From: Aliivibrio fischeri
GTDB taxonomy: Bacteria > Pseudomonadota > Gammaproteobacteria > Enterobacterales > Vibrionaceae
Direction: 5' to 3'
DNA length: 64,000 nt
Assembly: GCF_009727955.1 (NCBI RefSeq)
Contig: NZ_WOBR01000013.1
Location: forward strand, 1 to 64,000
Shown: piece after piece, positions 1 through 7,822 of the stretch
How the letters are laid out: the number at the start of each line of letters is the position of its first letter
How positions within the stretch are numbered: position 1 is the first letter of the stretch
The notes under the pieces: model-generated
Databases searched by the model: none
The model's input: the letters and a program-made list of their open reading frames with translations, nothing else
Told to the model about the DNA's origin: nothing
Made by a program: the position numbers and the translations under genes

Positions 1-20
1 AGTACCTAGTACCTAGTACT
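1..20. repeat. Short tandem repeat at window edge
   Basis: The first 20 bases are two copies of a 7-base unit, AGTACCT, followed by AGTACT. The run is also close to palindromic. It lies in the noncoding DNA before cobQ and is cut by the window edge, so its full extent is unknown. Confidence 0.5.
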
Positions 21-170
21 TGTCTCGTTTAGATGCCTCTATTAAAGCAAAGACAGTTTGAATCTAGCGTGAGGGAGATGTTCATATTCCATTCATTTTT
101 AAACAAGAAGCGATAATCGATTGATGTTATTATTCTTGTTCTCAAAAATTTTGTGATTTTAGATGGAATT

Positions 171-1658
171 ATGCGTAAATATTCTCCTTTGATGGTTCAA
201 GGAACCACGTCAGATGCTGGAAAAACAGTTCTAGTGGCAGGCTTATGCCGATTACTTGCCAATAAAGGGATCCAAGTTGCCCCTTTTAAACCACAAAATA
301 TGGCGCTAAATAGCGCGGTAACAGAAGATGGAGGTGAAATTGGTCGTGCTCAAGCTCTTCAAGCTGATGCTGCAAGGGTTAAAGCGCATGTTCATATGAA
401 CCCTATCTTATTAAAACCAAATACAGATATTGGTGCTCAAGTTATTGTCCAAGGTAAAGCCATAGAGACCATGGATGCATGGGGGTTTCACGATTATAAA
501 AAGTTAGCAATGCCATATGTATTAGAGTCATTTTCTTATTTATCTAATAATTACCAATGTGTAGTAGTTGAGGGGGCAGGAAGCCCAGCTGAAATAAATT
601 TACGTGAAAATGATATTGCGAATATGGGATTTGCGGAAGCGGCAGATGTTCCTGTCATTATTGTTGCTGATATTGATCGCGGTGGAGTATTTGCTCACCT
701 TTATGGCACGTTAGCCTTGTTGTCTGAATCAGAGCAAGCTCGGGTAAAAGGTTTCGTGATTAACCGTTTTCGAGGTGATATTTCGCTTCTGGTTCCGGGT
801 CTTGAATGGTTGGAAGAAAAAACGGGTAAACCTGTACTGGGGGTCATTCCTTATTTACATGGTTTAAATTTAGAAGCTGAAGATGCGATAAAAAGTGAAC
901 AACTGGATAAAGGTAAGTTTGTAGTTAAAGTGCCAGTCGTTACTCGTATCAGTAATCATACCGATTTTGATCCATTACGTTTGCATCCAGATATTGATTT
1001 GCAATTTATCGGAAAAGGAGATTCTTTATCTGGCGCTGACTTTATTATTCTGCCAGGCAGTAAATCGGTTCAGGCCGACTTAGATTACCTAAAGTCACAA
1101 GGTTGGGATAAAGATATTGAGCGTCATTTGCGTTATGGCGGAAAAGTAATGGGAATTTGTGGCGGTTATCAAATGCTTGGTGAGCATCTTGCTGATCCAC
1201 TTGGTATTGAAGGTGCTCCTTGTAGTATCAAAGGGTTAGGGTATTTATCCATTTCGACAGAATTGCAAAAACAGAAGCAACTTACTTTAGTGGAAGGAAT
1301 ATTAGCACTGCCTAATCAAGAATCTGTAAAAGTAAAAGGATATGAGATACACGCAGGAGTAAGCACTAACTTAGGAAACGAGCACATACCAATCAGTATT
1401 CATACAAAAGATGCGATGAGATATGATGGTACTATTAATAATGAAAACTCTATTTTTGGTACGTATTTACATGGTGTTTTTGATGAACCAGAAGCATTTG
1501 AGGCGATTTTAACGTGGGCTGGATTAGAAAAATGCCAAGCAATTAATATGCATGATATCCAAGAAGAGGCCATTGAACGTATTGCAAAATCAATGGAAGA
1601 AAGTTTAGATTTATCATTAATTTGGCCTGATGTTTTTGAAAAGAATAAAGCTTATTAA
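171..1658 (+). CDS. cobQ: Adenosylcobyric acid synthase (cobyric acid synthase)
   Basis: Glutamine-dependent amidotransferase that amidates four side-chain carboxylates of adenosylcobyrinic acid a,c-diamide in cobalamin synthesis (CobQ/CbiP family). The N-terminal half is a P-loop dethiobiotin-synthetase-like ATPase with [10 protein letters not shown] at about residues 11-20. The C-terminal half is a class I glutaminase with the nucleophile in GICGGYQML (Cys about residue 330) and the histidine in GTYLHGVF (about 434). The length of about 495 aa is normal. I chose the ATG at 171, which gives the usual [12 protein letters not shown] start; an in-frame GTG at 153 is possible. The gene ends 11 bases before modA and may share its transcript. 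No other cobalamin biosynthesis gene is nearby. Confidence 0.95.
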   Translation: MRKYSPLMVQGTTSDAGKTVLVAGLCRLLANKGIQVAPFKPQNMALNSAVTEDGGEIGRAQALQADAARVKAHVHMNPILLKPNTDIGAQVIVQGKAIETMDAWGFHDYKKLAMPYVLESFSYLSNNYQCVVVEGAGSPAEINLRENDIANMGFAEAADVPVIIVADIDRGGVFAHLYGTLALLSESEQARVKGFVINRFRGDISLLVPGLEWLEEKTGKPVLGVIPYLHGLNLEAEDAIKSEQLDKGKFVVKVPVVTRISNHTDFDPLRLHPDIDLQFIGKGDSLSGADFIILPGSKSVQADLDYLKSQGWDKDIERHLRYGGKVMGICGGYQMLGEHLADPLGIEGAPCSIKGLGYLSISTELQKQKQLTLVEGILALPNQESVKVKGYEIHAGVSTNLGNEHIPISIHTKDAMRYDGTINNENSIFGTYLHGVFDEPEAFEAILTWAGLEKCQAINMHDIQEEAIERIAKSMEESLDLSLIWPDVFEKNKAY

Positions 1659-1669
1659 AGGGAACCCTA

Positions 1670-2404
1670 ATGTTACGAATAACGCTGTTTTTAATTTTAA
1701 CGATGAGTGCATTTTTTGCTTCTGCAAATGTGACGGTTTATGCAGCATCATCACTAACGAATGTAATGGATGATATTGTTTATGCTTACCAACGACAAAC
1801 TGGAAATAAAATCCGTGTAAGTTATGCCGGTTCATCTTCTCTTGCTCGCCAGATAGCAAATGGGGCTCCTGCTGATATTTATTTATCCGCTAACACTAAG
1901 TGGATGGATTATTTAGTGGATCAAGGTCAAATAGAGCCGAACACAAATCGAGACTTATTAAAAAATAGCTTAGTACTCGTTGCTTCAAAAAGCACACCAA
2001 AAGTGGATTCATGGCAGTGGTTTGTTCAACAAAAAGATTTGCGTCTTTCTATGGCAGATCCAAGGCATGTTCCAGCAGGTATTTATGGTAAGCAGAGTTT
2101 AGAAAATCAAAAACGTTGGGACTCGGTCAGTCATCGGATTGCATCAGGAAATAATGTTCGTTCAGCATTGCTGTTTGTAGAGCGAGATGAAGCGCCATTA
2201 GGTATTGTTTATAAAACGGATGCACTTTCTTCAAAAGGCGTCACGATTGTTGAGGAATTTCCTAATGAATCGCATGATCCGATTGTTTATCCTGTCGCCA
2301 TTGTTAAAGATAAATCATCGAAAGATGTGTTAGATTTTTATCATTACTTATTGTCTGAAAATGCAAAAGGACGATTTATGAAATACGGATTTACCCCTTT
2401 CTAA
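1670..2404 (+). CDS. modA: Molybdate ABC transporter, periplasmic binding protein
   Basis: Periplasmic receptor that delivers molybdate (and tungstate) to ModBC. A Sec signal peptide covers about the first 20 residues and ends near FASANVTVYA. The mature protein begins with the typical ModA pattern VYAASSLTNVMDDI, followed by SYAGSSSLARQIANGAPADI, where the serines usually contact the oxyanion. The length of 244 aa is normal. The stop codon overlaps the modB start region, so modA, modB and modC are one operon. Molybdate uptake serves the molybdopterin enzyme TorA encoded 4 kb downstream. There is no modE repressor in the window. Confidence 0.95.
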   Translation: MLRITLFLILTMSAFFASANVTVYAASSLTNVMDDIVYAYQRQTGNKIRVSYAGSSSLARQIANGAPADIYLSANTKWMDYLVDQGQIEPNTNRDLLKNSLVLVASKSTPKVDSWQWFVQQKDLRLSMADPRHVPAGIYGKQSLENQKRWDSVSHRIASGNNVRSALLFVERDEAPLGIVYKTDALSSKGVTIVEEFPNESHDPIVYPVAIVKDKSSKDVLDFYHYLLSENAKGRFMKYGFTPF

Positions 2405-3093
2405 TGATATTGACAGATTATGAAATAGAAGCGCTATTATTAAGCTTAAAAATCGCAGGGATTGCGGTGAGCTTTTCATTGCCTATCGGGATCTTACTTG
2501 CTTGGCTGTTAGCGCGTTGTGACTTTAAAGGAAAGTCCATACTAGACGGTATCATTCATTTACCTTTGGTGTTACCTCCTGTCGTTATTGGGTATTTATT
2601 GCTTATCTCAATGGGGCGACAGGGTATTATTGGTAAATGGTTATATGAGTGGTTTGGGTTAACCTTTAGCTTTAATTGGAAAGGTGCCGCTTTAGCTTCT
2701 GCTATTGTCGCTTTGCCTCTAATGGTTCGTGCAATTCGTTTAGCGTTAGAATCTGTTGATCAAAAACTGGAACAGGCGGCAAGAACACTTGGTGCCTCAC
2801 GTTTTAAAGTCTTTTCTACTATCACGCTTCCCTTGATGCTACCGGGTATCCTTACTGGAGCCGTTTTAGCTTTCGCACGTAGTTTGGGAGAGTTTGGGGC
2901 AACAATCAGTTTTGTATCTAATATTGAGGGTGAAACACGTACTTTACCCCTTGCGATGTTCAGTTATATTGAGATCCCAGGAGCAGAGATGGAAGCGGCA
3001 CGTTTGTGTGTTATTTCAATCATTGTTGCTTTGATCTCATTGCTGCTGTCTGAATTTTTAGCTCGTGCAAGCAAAAAGAAGTTGATGGGTTAA
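2404..3093 (+). CDS. modB: Molybdate ABC transporter, permease
   Basis: Inner-membrane channel subunit of the ModABC importer, 229 aa with about five or six membrane segments. The BPD-type EAA loop is visible as EQAARTLGASRFKVFSTITL (about residues 120-140), the surface that docks to ModC. PLVLPPVVIGYLLL near residue 55 and the conserved ARSLGEFGATI are typical of CysT/ModB permeases. The start codon overlaps the end of modA by one base. Confidence 0.95.
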   Translation: MILTDYEIEALLLSLKIAGIAVSFSLPIGILLAWLLARCDFKGKSILDGIIHLPLVLPPVVIGYLLLISMGRQGIIGKWLYEWFGLTFSFNWKGAALASAIVALPLMVRAIRLALESVDQKLEQAARTLGASRFKVFSTITLPLMLPGILTGAVLAFARSLGEFGATISFVSNIEGETRTLPLAMFSYIEIPGAEMEAARLCVISIIVALISLLLSEFLARASKKKLMG

Positions 3094-3096
3094 GTC

Positions 3097-4191
3097 ATGT
3101 TAGTGATTGATATAAAAAAACAACTTGGTGATTTGTTATTAGACGTTAAGTTATCACTTCCTTCTTCTGGTATCAGTGCAATCTTTGGACGTTCTGGCGC
3201 AGGGAAGTCTTCACTTGCTAATGTAATCAGTGGATTAACCTCTCCAGAAGAGGGTCGTATTACATTAAATAATCGTGTTTTATTTGATTCTGAATCAAAA
3301 GTCTCGATGCCGCCAGAAAAACGTAATATCGGTTACGTTTTTCAAGATGCGCGTTTATTTCCTCACTATAAAGTGGAAGGTAACTTGTTGTATGGGTGTG
3401 GCGGAAAAAGAACACCTCATTTTAACGATGTAGTGAAGCTATTAGATATAGAGTCATTATTGACTCGTTATCCACATTCTTTATCAGGTGGTGAAAAACA
3501 ACGTGTGGCCATTGGACGAGCAATCTTGTCTGAACCAGCATTGTTAATTATGGATGAGCCACTAGCGTCGCTAGATCTACCAAGAAAACACGAGGTTATG
3601 CCTTATCTAGAGCGCCTTGCAAAAGAGATTAAAATTCCAATCCTTTATGTTTCACACAGCTTAGATGAAATTTTACGATTAGCCGATAATATGGTGCTGT
3701 TAAACCAAGGAAGCGTCAGTTTATCAGGTGATATAACCTCCGTCTGGGGCTCTCCGTTAATGAGACCGTGGTTAAATGCTTCGGAGCATTCTGCATTATT
3801 GGAAGGTAGGATTTCTGAATTACATTCCGATCATCCCATGACAAAAGTGACACTCAATCATAGTCAACAAGGTATTTGGGTTAAATCTCCTTGTGACTGC
3901 GTAGAAAAAGGAAAAAAGATTCGTCTACGCATCCGTGCTAATGATGTTTCGCTCATTAAACAACAGCCCCAACATAGCTCAATTCGTAATATTTTACCGG
4001 TTGTTATTGAAGGGTTGTCCGAAGATAAAGAGAATGATGTTGTAGCGGTAAAGTTGAATTTATCAGGTCATGTTTTATGGGCAAATATTACGCCTTGGGC
4101 ACGTGATGAGTTGCAGTTAGATATAGGACAATCTTGGTTCGCTCAAATTAAAGGGGTCAGTGTGACACAGTCTGATCTATGTTCAAAATAA
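3097..4191 (+). CDS. modC: Molybdate ABC transporter, ATP-binding protein
   Basis: Cytoplasmic ATPase that powers molybdate import. Walker A is GRSGAGKSS (about residue 31), the signature is LSGGEKQR (about 129), and Walker B is LLIMDEPLASLD (about 148), with a switch histidine in YVSHSLDE. The C-terminal third (about residues 290-355) is a TOBE/Mop molybdate-binding domain, which separates ModC from other ABC ATPases. The length of 364 aa is normal. It starts 3 bases after modB. Confidence 0.95.
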   Translation: MLVIDIKKQLGDLLLDVKLSLPSSGISAIFGRSGAGKSSLANVISGLTSPEEGRITLNNRVLFDSESKVSMPPEKRNIGYVFQDARLFPHYKVEGNLLYGCGGKRTPHFNDVVKLLDIESLLTRYPHSLSGGEKQRVAIGRAILSEPALLIMDEPLASLDLPRKHEVMPYLERLAKEIKIPILYVSHSLDEILRLADNMVLLNQGSVSLSGDITSVWGSPLMRPWLNASEHSALLEGRISELHSDHPMTKVTLNHSQQGIWVKSPCDCVEKGKKIRLRIRANDVSLIKQQPQHSSIRNILPVVIEGLSEDKENDVVAVKLNLSGHVLWANITPWARDELQLDIGQSWFAQIKGVSVTQSDLCSK

Positions 4192-4201
4192 GGAAAACAT
4201 A

Positions 4202-4882
4202 ATGAAGTACCAATGGATCTTATTTGATGCAGATGAAACCTTGTTTCACTTTGATGCCTTTGCTGGCTTGCAACGAATGTTTGCTGGTTATGGTGTTGAA
4301 TTTGGTAAAGAAGAGTTTATTGAATATCAGTTAGTGAATAAGCCACTGTGGGTGGATTATCAAAATAATGAAATTACGGCTCAGCAGTTGCAAGAAACAC
4401 GTTTTGAAGAGTGGGCAAAAAAAGTAGGCGTTACGCCAAAAGCCATGAATAGTGCATTTATGATGGCAATGGCAGAGATTTGTACACCATTGGATGGTGC
4501 AAGAGAATTACTTGATTCATTGTTAGCAAGTAATGTGAAGATGGGGATCATTACTAATGGATTTACAGAGCTACAAAAAATTCGTTTAGAAAAAACCGAA
4601 TTTAGTCATTACTTTGAGCTTATCGTTATTTCAGAACAAGTTGGAATAGCAAAACCAGATAAGCGCATTTTTGAACATACGTTTTCTATGATAGGTAATG
4701 TTGATTTGTCTACTGTACTGATGGTAGGGGATAATCCTGACTCTGACGTATTAGGAGGGATGAATGCAGGCATAGATACATGTTGGCTTAATGTTGATGG
4801 TAAAGCCTGTCCTGAGGGCGTTGAGCCAACCTATGAAGTGGCCTCCTTATTTGATTTGAAAACGACACTTATATCGTTATAA
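4202..4882 (+). CDS. yjjG: HAD-family pyrimidine 5'-nucleotidase YjjG
   Basis: Haloacid-dehalogenase phosphatase, 226 aa, close to YjjG, which dephosphorylates UMP, dUMP, dTMP and non-canonical pyrimidine nucleotides as a house-cleaning enzyme. Motif I is FDADETLFHF with the nucleophile Asp and acid/base Asp. Motif II is GIITNGF, the motif III Lys lies in GIAKPDKRIF, and motif IV is MVGDNPDSDVLGG. The gene follows modC by 10 bases and ends just before a strong terminator, so it is probably the last gene of the mod transcript. Placement in YjjG rather than a sister HAD family is from overall resemblance. Confidence 0.88.
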   Translation: MKYQWILFDADETLFHFDAFAGLQRMFAGYGVEFGKEEFIEYQLVNKPLWVDYQNNEITAQQLQETRFEEWAKKVGVTPKAMNSAFMMAMAEICTPLDGARELLDSLLASNVKMGIITNGFTELQKIRLEKTEFSHYFELIVISEQVGIAKPDKRIFEHTFSMIGNVDLSTVLMVGDNPDSDVLGGMNAGIDTCWLNVDGKACPEGVEPTYEVASLFDLKTTLISL

Positions 4883-4892
4883 GCACAACATG

Positions 4893-4930
4893 AAAAAAGC
4901 CCTTAGGAACTTTGTTCTAAGGGCTTTTTT
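4893..4930. terminator. Bidirectional rho-independent terminator
   Basis: A 14-base perfect stem (arms AAAAAAGCCCTTAG and CTAAGGGCTTTTTT) around a 10-base loop. A-runs and T-runs flank it on both sides, so it can end both the plus-strand mod-yjjG transcript and the minus-strand DUF2058/DUF2986 transcript. Confidence 0.9.
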
Positions 4931-4964
4931 ATATAGTAAAGCGAATTAGTAGTAATGGTGTTGC

Positions 4965-5141
4965 TTACTCTGCAGACGTTGCTGAATCCATCAAATTATC
5001 AGACGTTTGTTCTGCTTCAAGTTCCATTTTTTCTCTATCTGCTTTCGAGATATATTTTGGCTTGTTTGCGCGACTCTGCTTGGTCTGATTTTTACGGTGT
5101 TTCTTTAAAATCGCGTCTTTAACTTTCTTTTTACGACTCAT
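4965..5141 (-). CDS. DUF2986-type small basic protein
   Basis: A 58-aa minus-strand frame, MSRKKKVKDAILKK..., starting 4 bases after the DUF2058 stop and ending close to the shared terminator. It is lysine/arginine-rich in the first half (about residues 3-29) and acidic in the second half. It resembles the DUF2986 proteins common in Vibrio and Shewanella, whose function is unknown. The N-terminal basic patch would suit nucleic-acid or ribosome contact, which is inference only. Confidence 0.8.
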   Translation of the reverse strand: MSRKKKVKDAILKKHRKNQTKQSRANKPKYISKADREKMELEAEQTSDNLMDSATSAE

Positions 5142-5145
5142 CAAA

Positions 5146-5664
5146 TTACCACATTAAATCATCAGGAATAACAAACTCTGCGTATGGGTCATCTTCGTCT
5201 TTTTCTTCTTCAGAGATAACGTTATTTAACACTACGATAGACTCATCACGAAGTGTGATTTTGTCTGCAACACCAGCAGGAACGACTTCGTAATCATCGT
5301 TATAGTTCACGATAGCAAGGCGACCTGCAACGAGTTGATCTTGCATTGCTTTATCAACATAAATTTTCTTCACTAACGTACCATCAGTAAAGTTATAACC
5401 GATATCACCATGTGTACGGTCAATTTTGTTTACGCTAATTAATTGTTTAATTTGAGCGGCTAATTCTTTTTGCTCTTTTTCTTGTTTCTGTTGCAGGCTT
5501 AATTCTTTGTCTCTTTCTGCTTGAGCAAGTTTATTTGCTTCAACTGCAGCTTTTGCTTCGCGATTTTGAACTCTCGATTTTTTCGATGCTTTTTTTGCTT
5601 TCGCTGCTTTCTTTTGGTTCACTAACCCAGCTTTTAGCATTTGCTCTTGTAAGCTCAGTGCCAT
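5146..5664 (-). CDS. yaiL: DUF2058 (YaiL-like) nucleoprotein
   Basis: A 172-aa protein of the DUF2058/YaiL family. It opens with the family pattern MALSLQEQMLKAGLVNQKKA, followed by a long charged, coiled-coil-like helix (about residues 20-75) rich in K, A, E and Q. A compact C-terminal domain has IGYNFTDGTLVKKIYVD and ends in DDPYAEFVIPDDLMW. The family is described as a nucleoprotein or polysome-associated protein in some annotations, but its function is not settled. It forms a two-gene operon with the DUF2986 gene. Confidence 0.9.
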   Translation of the reverse strand: MALSLQEQMLKAGLVNQKKAAKAKKASKKSRVQNREAKAAVEANKLAQAERDKELSLQQKQEKEQKELAAQIKQLISVNKIDRTHGDIGYNFTDGTLVKKIYVDKAMQDQLVAGRLAIVNYNDDYEVVPAGVADKITLRDESIVVLNNVISEEEKDEDDPYAEFVIPDDLMW

Positions 5665-5747
5665 ATGTTGTTCCTAATTAATATTTGCAGAATTAAACTG
5701 ATTATCCCATGAGTTGTATGGGATTTAAAGATATAGAGAGAAGTAAG

Positions 5748-6056
5748 ATGAAAAGCCCTTGCCGTGCAGCGTGTAAAAATGAAGGTGGTATCTGCAGTGG
5801 ATGCAAACGAACCATGAAAGAAATCCTAGAATGGCGCGATTTAGGAGAAGATGACAGAGAGCAAGTTATGGGAGCTTTGAGTGGTGAAATTACAACTCAT
5901 TTATGCCCAGAGTGTGGTGGTTCTGCTCAATGTGATATTGCTATGGGTAAAGCCACATGTTGGTGTTTTGAGCTTGAACCTCGTTCAGTAAATCTTACAT
6001 CTGACACATCAACATGCCTTTGCCGACATTGCTTAGTAAAAAAGCCTGTATCCTAA
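5748..6056 (+). CDS. DUF1289 cysteine-rich small protein
   Basis: A 102-aa cysteine-rich protein. The N-terminal 50 residues match DUF1289: CRAACKNEGGICSGCKRTM followed by EILEWRDLGEDDREQVM. A further cluster, CPECGGSAQCDI and CWCFELEP, and the end CLCRHCL add a second set of cysteines that could bind metal. I chose the ATG at 5748 because a GAGAGAAG element lies just upstream; an in-frame ATG at 5709 has no such site. The function of the family is not known. Confidence 0.85.
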   Translation: MKSPCRAACKNEGGICSGCKRTMKEILEWRDLGEDDREQVMGALSGEITTHLCPECGGSAQCDIAMGKATCWCFELEPRSVNLTSDTSTCLCRHCLVKKPVS

Positions 6057-6094
6057 TTTTTATGTGCTAGTTTGTATGGATTAACTTATAATGA

Positions 6095-6108
6095 TTGATC
6101 TAAGTCAA
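6095..6108. promoter_or_regulatory. FNR/CRP-family binding site, FNR type
   Basis: TTGATCTAAGTCAA matches the FNR consensus TTGAT-N4-ATCAA at 9 of 10 defined bases. It lies about 280 bases before torE, so it could govern anaerobic transcription of torECA from a promoter with a long leader. This is a pattern match only. Confidence 0.6.
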
Positions 6109-6271
6109 TTTTTAAGGGCTTTTTATCCGGCTACTCTTTAGGGGTAATTAACATTATTAACAATTACTACATAAAATTAATTTGTCACATCTATTAATAT
6201 TTTTATATTTAATTTTTCAATTAAATACATCTCTGGATGAGCTCAAAAAAGTAGTGGATAAAAGGACTTAT

Positions 6272-6290
6272 CTTCAAAATTTAATTGAAG
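6272..6290. repeat. Inverted repeat in torE leader
   Basis: Arms CTTCAA and TTGAAG are separated by 7 A/T bases, about 100 bases before torE. It could be an operator or a weak hairpin. No known regulator consensus fits well. Confidence 0.3.
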
Positions 6291-6387
6291 CACTATTTGT
6301 GAGGGATTAAAATTTACGGCAAATAGGTTCGACAAGTTGTTAACATTTTCTATATTTAACAGTAGAAAAATAACTAGGAATATAATT

Positions 6388-6564
6388 ATGAGCAATGTAG
6401 TAAAGCAAAGCGATGAAAATAAACGCTCTTCTGAATGGAAAGCATTTTTCTTCATCACAGTTGTTCTTTTCCCAATTTTAAGTGTGGGTGTGGTTGGTGC
6501 TTACGGTTTCTCTGTATGGTTCATGCAGATGCTGTTTTTTGGAATGCCTGGTCACGGCGGTTAA
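6388..6564 (+). CDS. torE: TorE/NapE-type small membrane protein
   Basis: A 58-aa protein with one hydrophobic segment (about residues 20-45) and the family pattern FFFITVVLFPILSVGVVGAYGFSVW. TorE/NapE proteins accompany periplasmic TMAO or nitrate reductases; their role is undefined. I chose the ATG at 6388 with AGGA upstream; a longer frame from 6337 adds unrelated residues. It is followed after 57 bases by torC and fits a torECA operon. Confidence 0.92.
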   Translation: MSNVVKQSDENKRSSEWKAFFFITVVLFPILSVGVVGAYGFSVWFMQMLFFGMPGHGG

Positions 6565-6621
6565 TTCTTGAATAAAGAATGCTGTTACTAACGATTTAGA
6601 ATTATTAGAAGAGATACAATT

Positions 6622-7800
6622 ATGATGTCATTTATTAAAAAAGCTTGGGCTGTTTTTGCACGTCCGAGTGTTCATATCAGCTTGGGTGTTTTAACCCTTG
6701 GTGGTTTCGTTGCCGGGGTGATTTTCTGGGGTGGTTTTAACACTGCTTTAGAAGCAACAAATACAGAAGAATTCTGTGTAAGCTGTCACGCAGACAACAT
6801 TGCACCAGAATACGCTGGTACTATTCACGATAAAAACCGTTCAGGTGTACGTGCGACATGTCCAGACTGTCACGTTCCACATGATTGGACTTCAAAAATT
6901 GCTCGTAAAATGCAAGCAAGTAAAGAAGTATTTGCACACGTATTCGGCTTTATTGATACTCCAGAGAAATTTGAAGAGCGTCGTATCATCTTAGCCCAAC
7001 ACGAGTGGGATCGCTTTAGCGCAAACAAATCTCTAGAATGTCGTAACTGTCACGACTACGACGGCATGGATTTCTCAAAAATGCAGCCAACGGCTCGTAT
7101 TCAAATGCAAGGTGCAAAAGAACGAGATCAAAGCTGTGTTGACTGTCACAAAGGTATCGCACACAAACTTCCAGCAAATATGGATAGCTCTGGTGGCATG
7201 ATCAGCGAGTTGACTCAACTTGCAGGTAATACTAAGTATGAAGATGGTCAAACTTACGTTTCTGTTCGTCACTTACCAATGTATGAAGATGAAAAACTAA
7301 CTGTTGAAGCGGGTCTATTAAATCCTGCATCTCAAGTAACTGTACTTGAAGAGAAAGGCGATGCGATGAAAGTTGCTATCGACGGTTGGCGTAAAGTTAA
7401 AGGCTTCGGTCGTGTTATCCAAGAAGATTTTGGTATGAACATCGCTGTAGGTTCTTTACTTAAGAGCGTATCTCAAAACGACAAATTTGTTCAGAAATTT
7501 GAAACGAAAGAAGATGAATTAACAGGTCTACCTTGGCAGCGTGTTACTGTGAATCTATGGATGAAGAAAGAAGACTTCATGCCTGATTACACAACAGTTT
7601 GGCAGAAAGCTGAAGAATCATACAAAACGAACTGTTCTGTATGTCACACACAGCCAGCAGAAGCACACTTCGATTCAAACACATGGCCTGGTATGTTTGA
7701 CGGTATGATGGCATTCGTTAACTTCGATACAGACAGTAAATCACTTGTATTGAAATACCTACAAAAACACTCTTCAGATTTTTCTGACGAAAAACACTAA
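6622..7800 (+). CDS. torC: Pentaheme c-type cytochrome TorC
   Basis: Membrane-anchored cytochrome of the NapC/NirT family that passes electrons from menaquinol to TorA in the periplasm. An uncleaved N-terminal anchor lies at about residues 15-38. Five CxxCH haem sites are visible: CVSCH, CPDCH, CRNCH and CVDCH in the NirT-like half, and CSVCH near the C-terminus in the TorC-specific haem domain. The length of 392 aa is normal for TorC. Two adjacent ATG codons (6622 and 6625) are possible starts. Codon use is visibly biased, with many GGT, CGT, AAC and GAC codons, which suggests high expression. Confidence 0.95.
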   Translation: MMSFIKKAWAVFARPSVHISLGVLTLGGFVAGVIFWGGFNTALEATNTEEFCVSCHADNIAPEYAGTIHDKNRSGVRATCPDCHVPHDWTSKIARKMQASKEVFAHVFGFIDTPEKFEERRIILAQHEWDRFSANKSLECRNCHDYDGMDFSKMQPTARIQMQGAKERDQSCVDCHKGIAHKLPANMDSSGGMISELTQLAGNTKYEDGQTYVSVRHLPMYEDEKLTVEAGLLNPASQVTVLEEKGDAMKVAIDGWRKVKGFGRVIQEDFGMNIAVGSLLKSVSQNDKFVQKFETKEDELTGLPWQRVTVNLWMKKEDFMPDYTTVWQKAEESYKTNCSVCHTQPAEAHFDSNTWPGMFDGMMAFVNFDTDSKSLVLKYLQKHSSDFSDEKH

Positions 7801-7822
7801 GAATTAATGGAGTAGATAGAAT

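Larger units (their letters stand above)
6057..6387. other. Intergenic region before torECA
   Basis: This 331-base AT-rich stretch separates the DUF1289 gene from torE. It holds an FNR-like site (6095-6108), a short inverted repeat (6272-6290) and a ribosome-binding AGGA just before torE. I see no convincing terminator for the upstream gene and no additional reading frame. Confidence 0.6.

Noticed and set aside
6243-6458. 71-codon minus-strand frame with a hydrophobic stretch before and over torE
   Set aside because: It overlaps the torE start and its regulatory region; the hydrophobic stretch is explained by AT-rich DNA.
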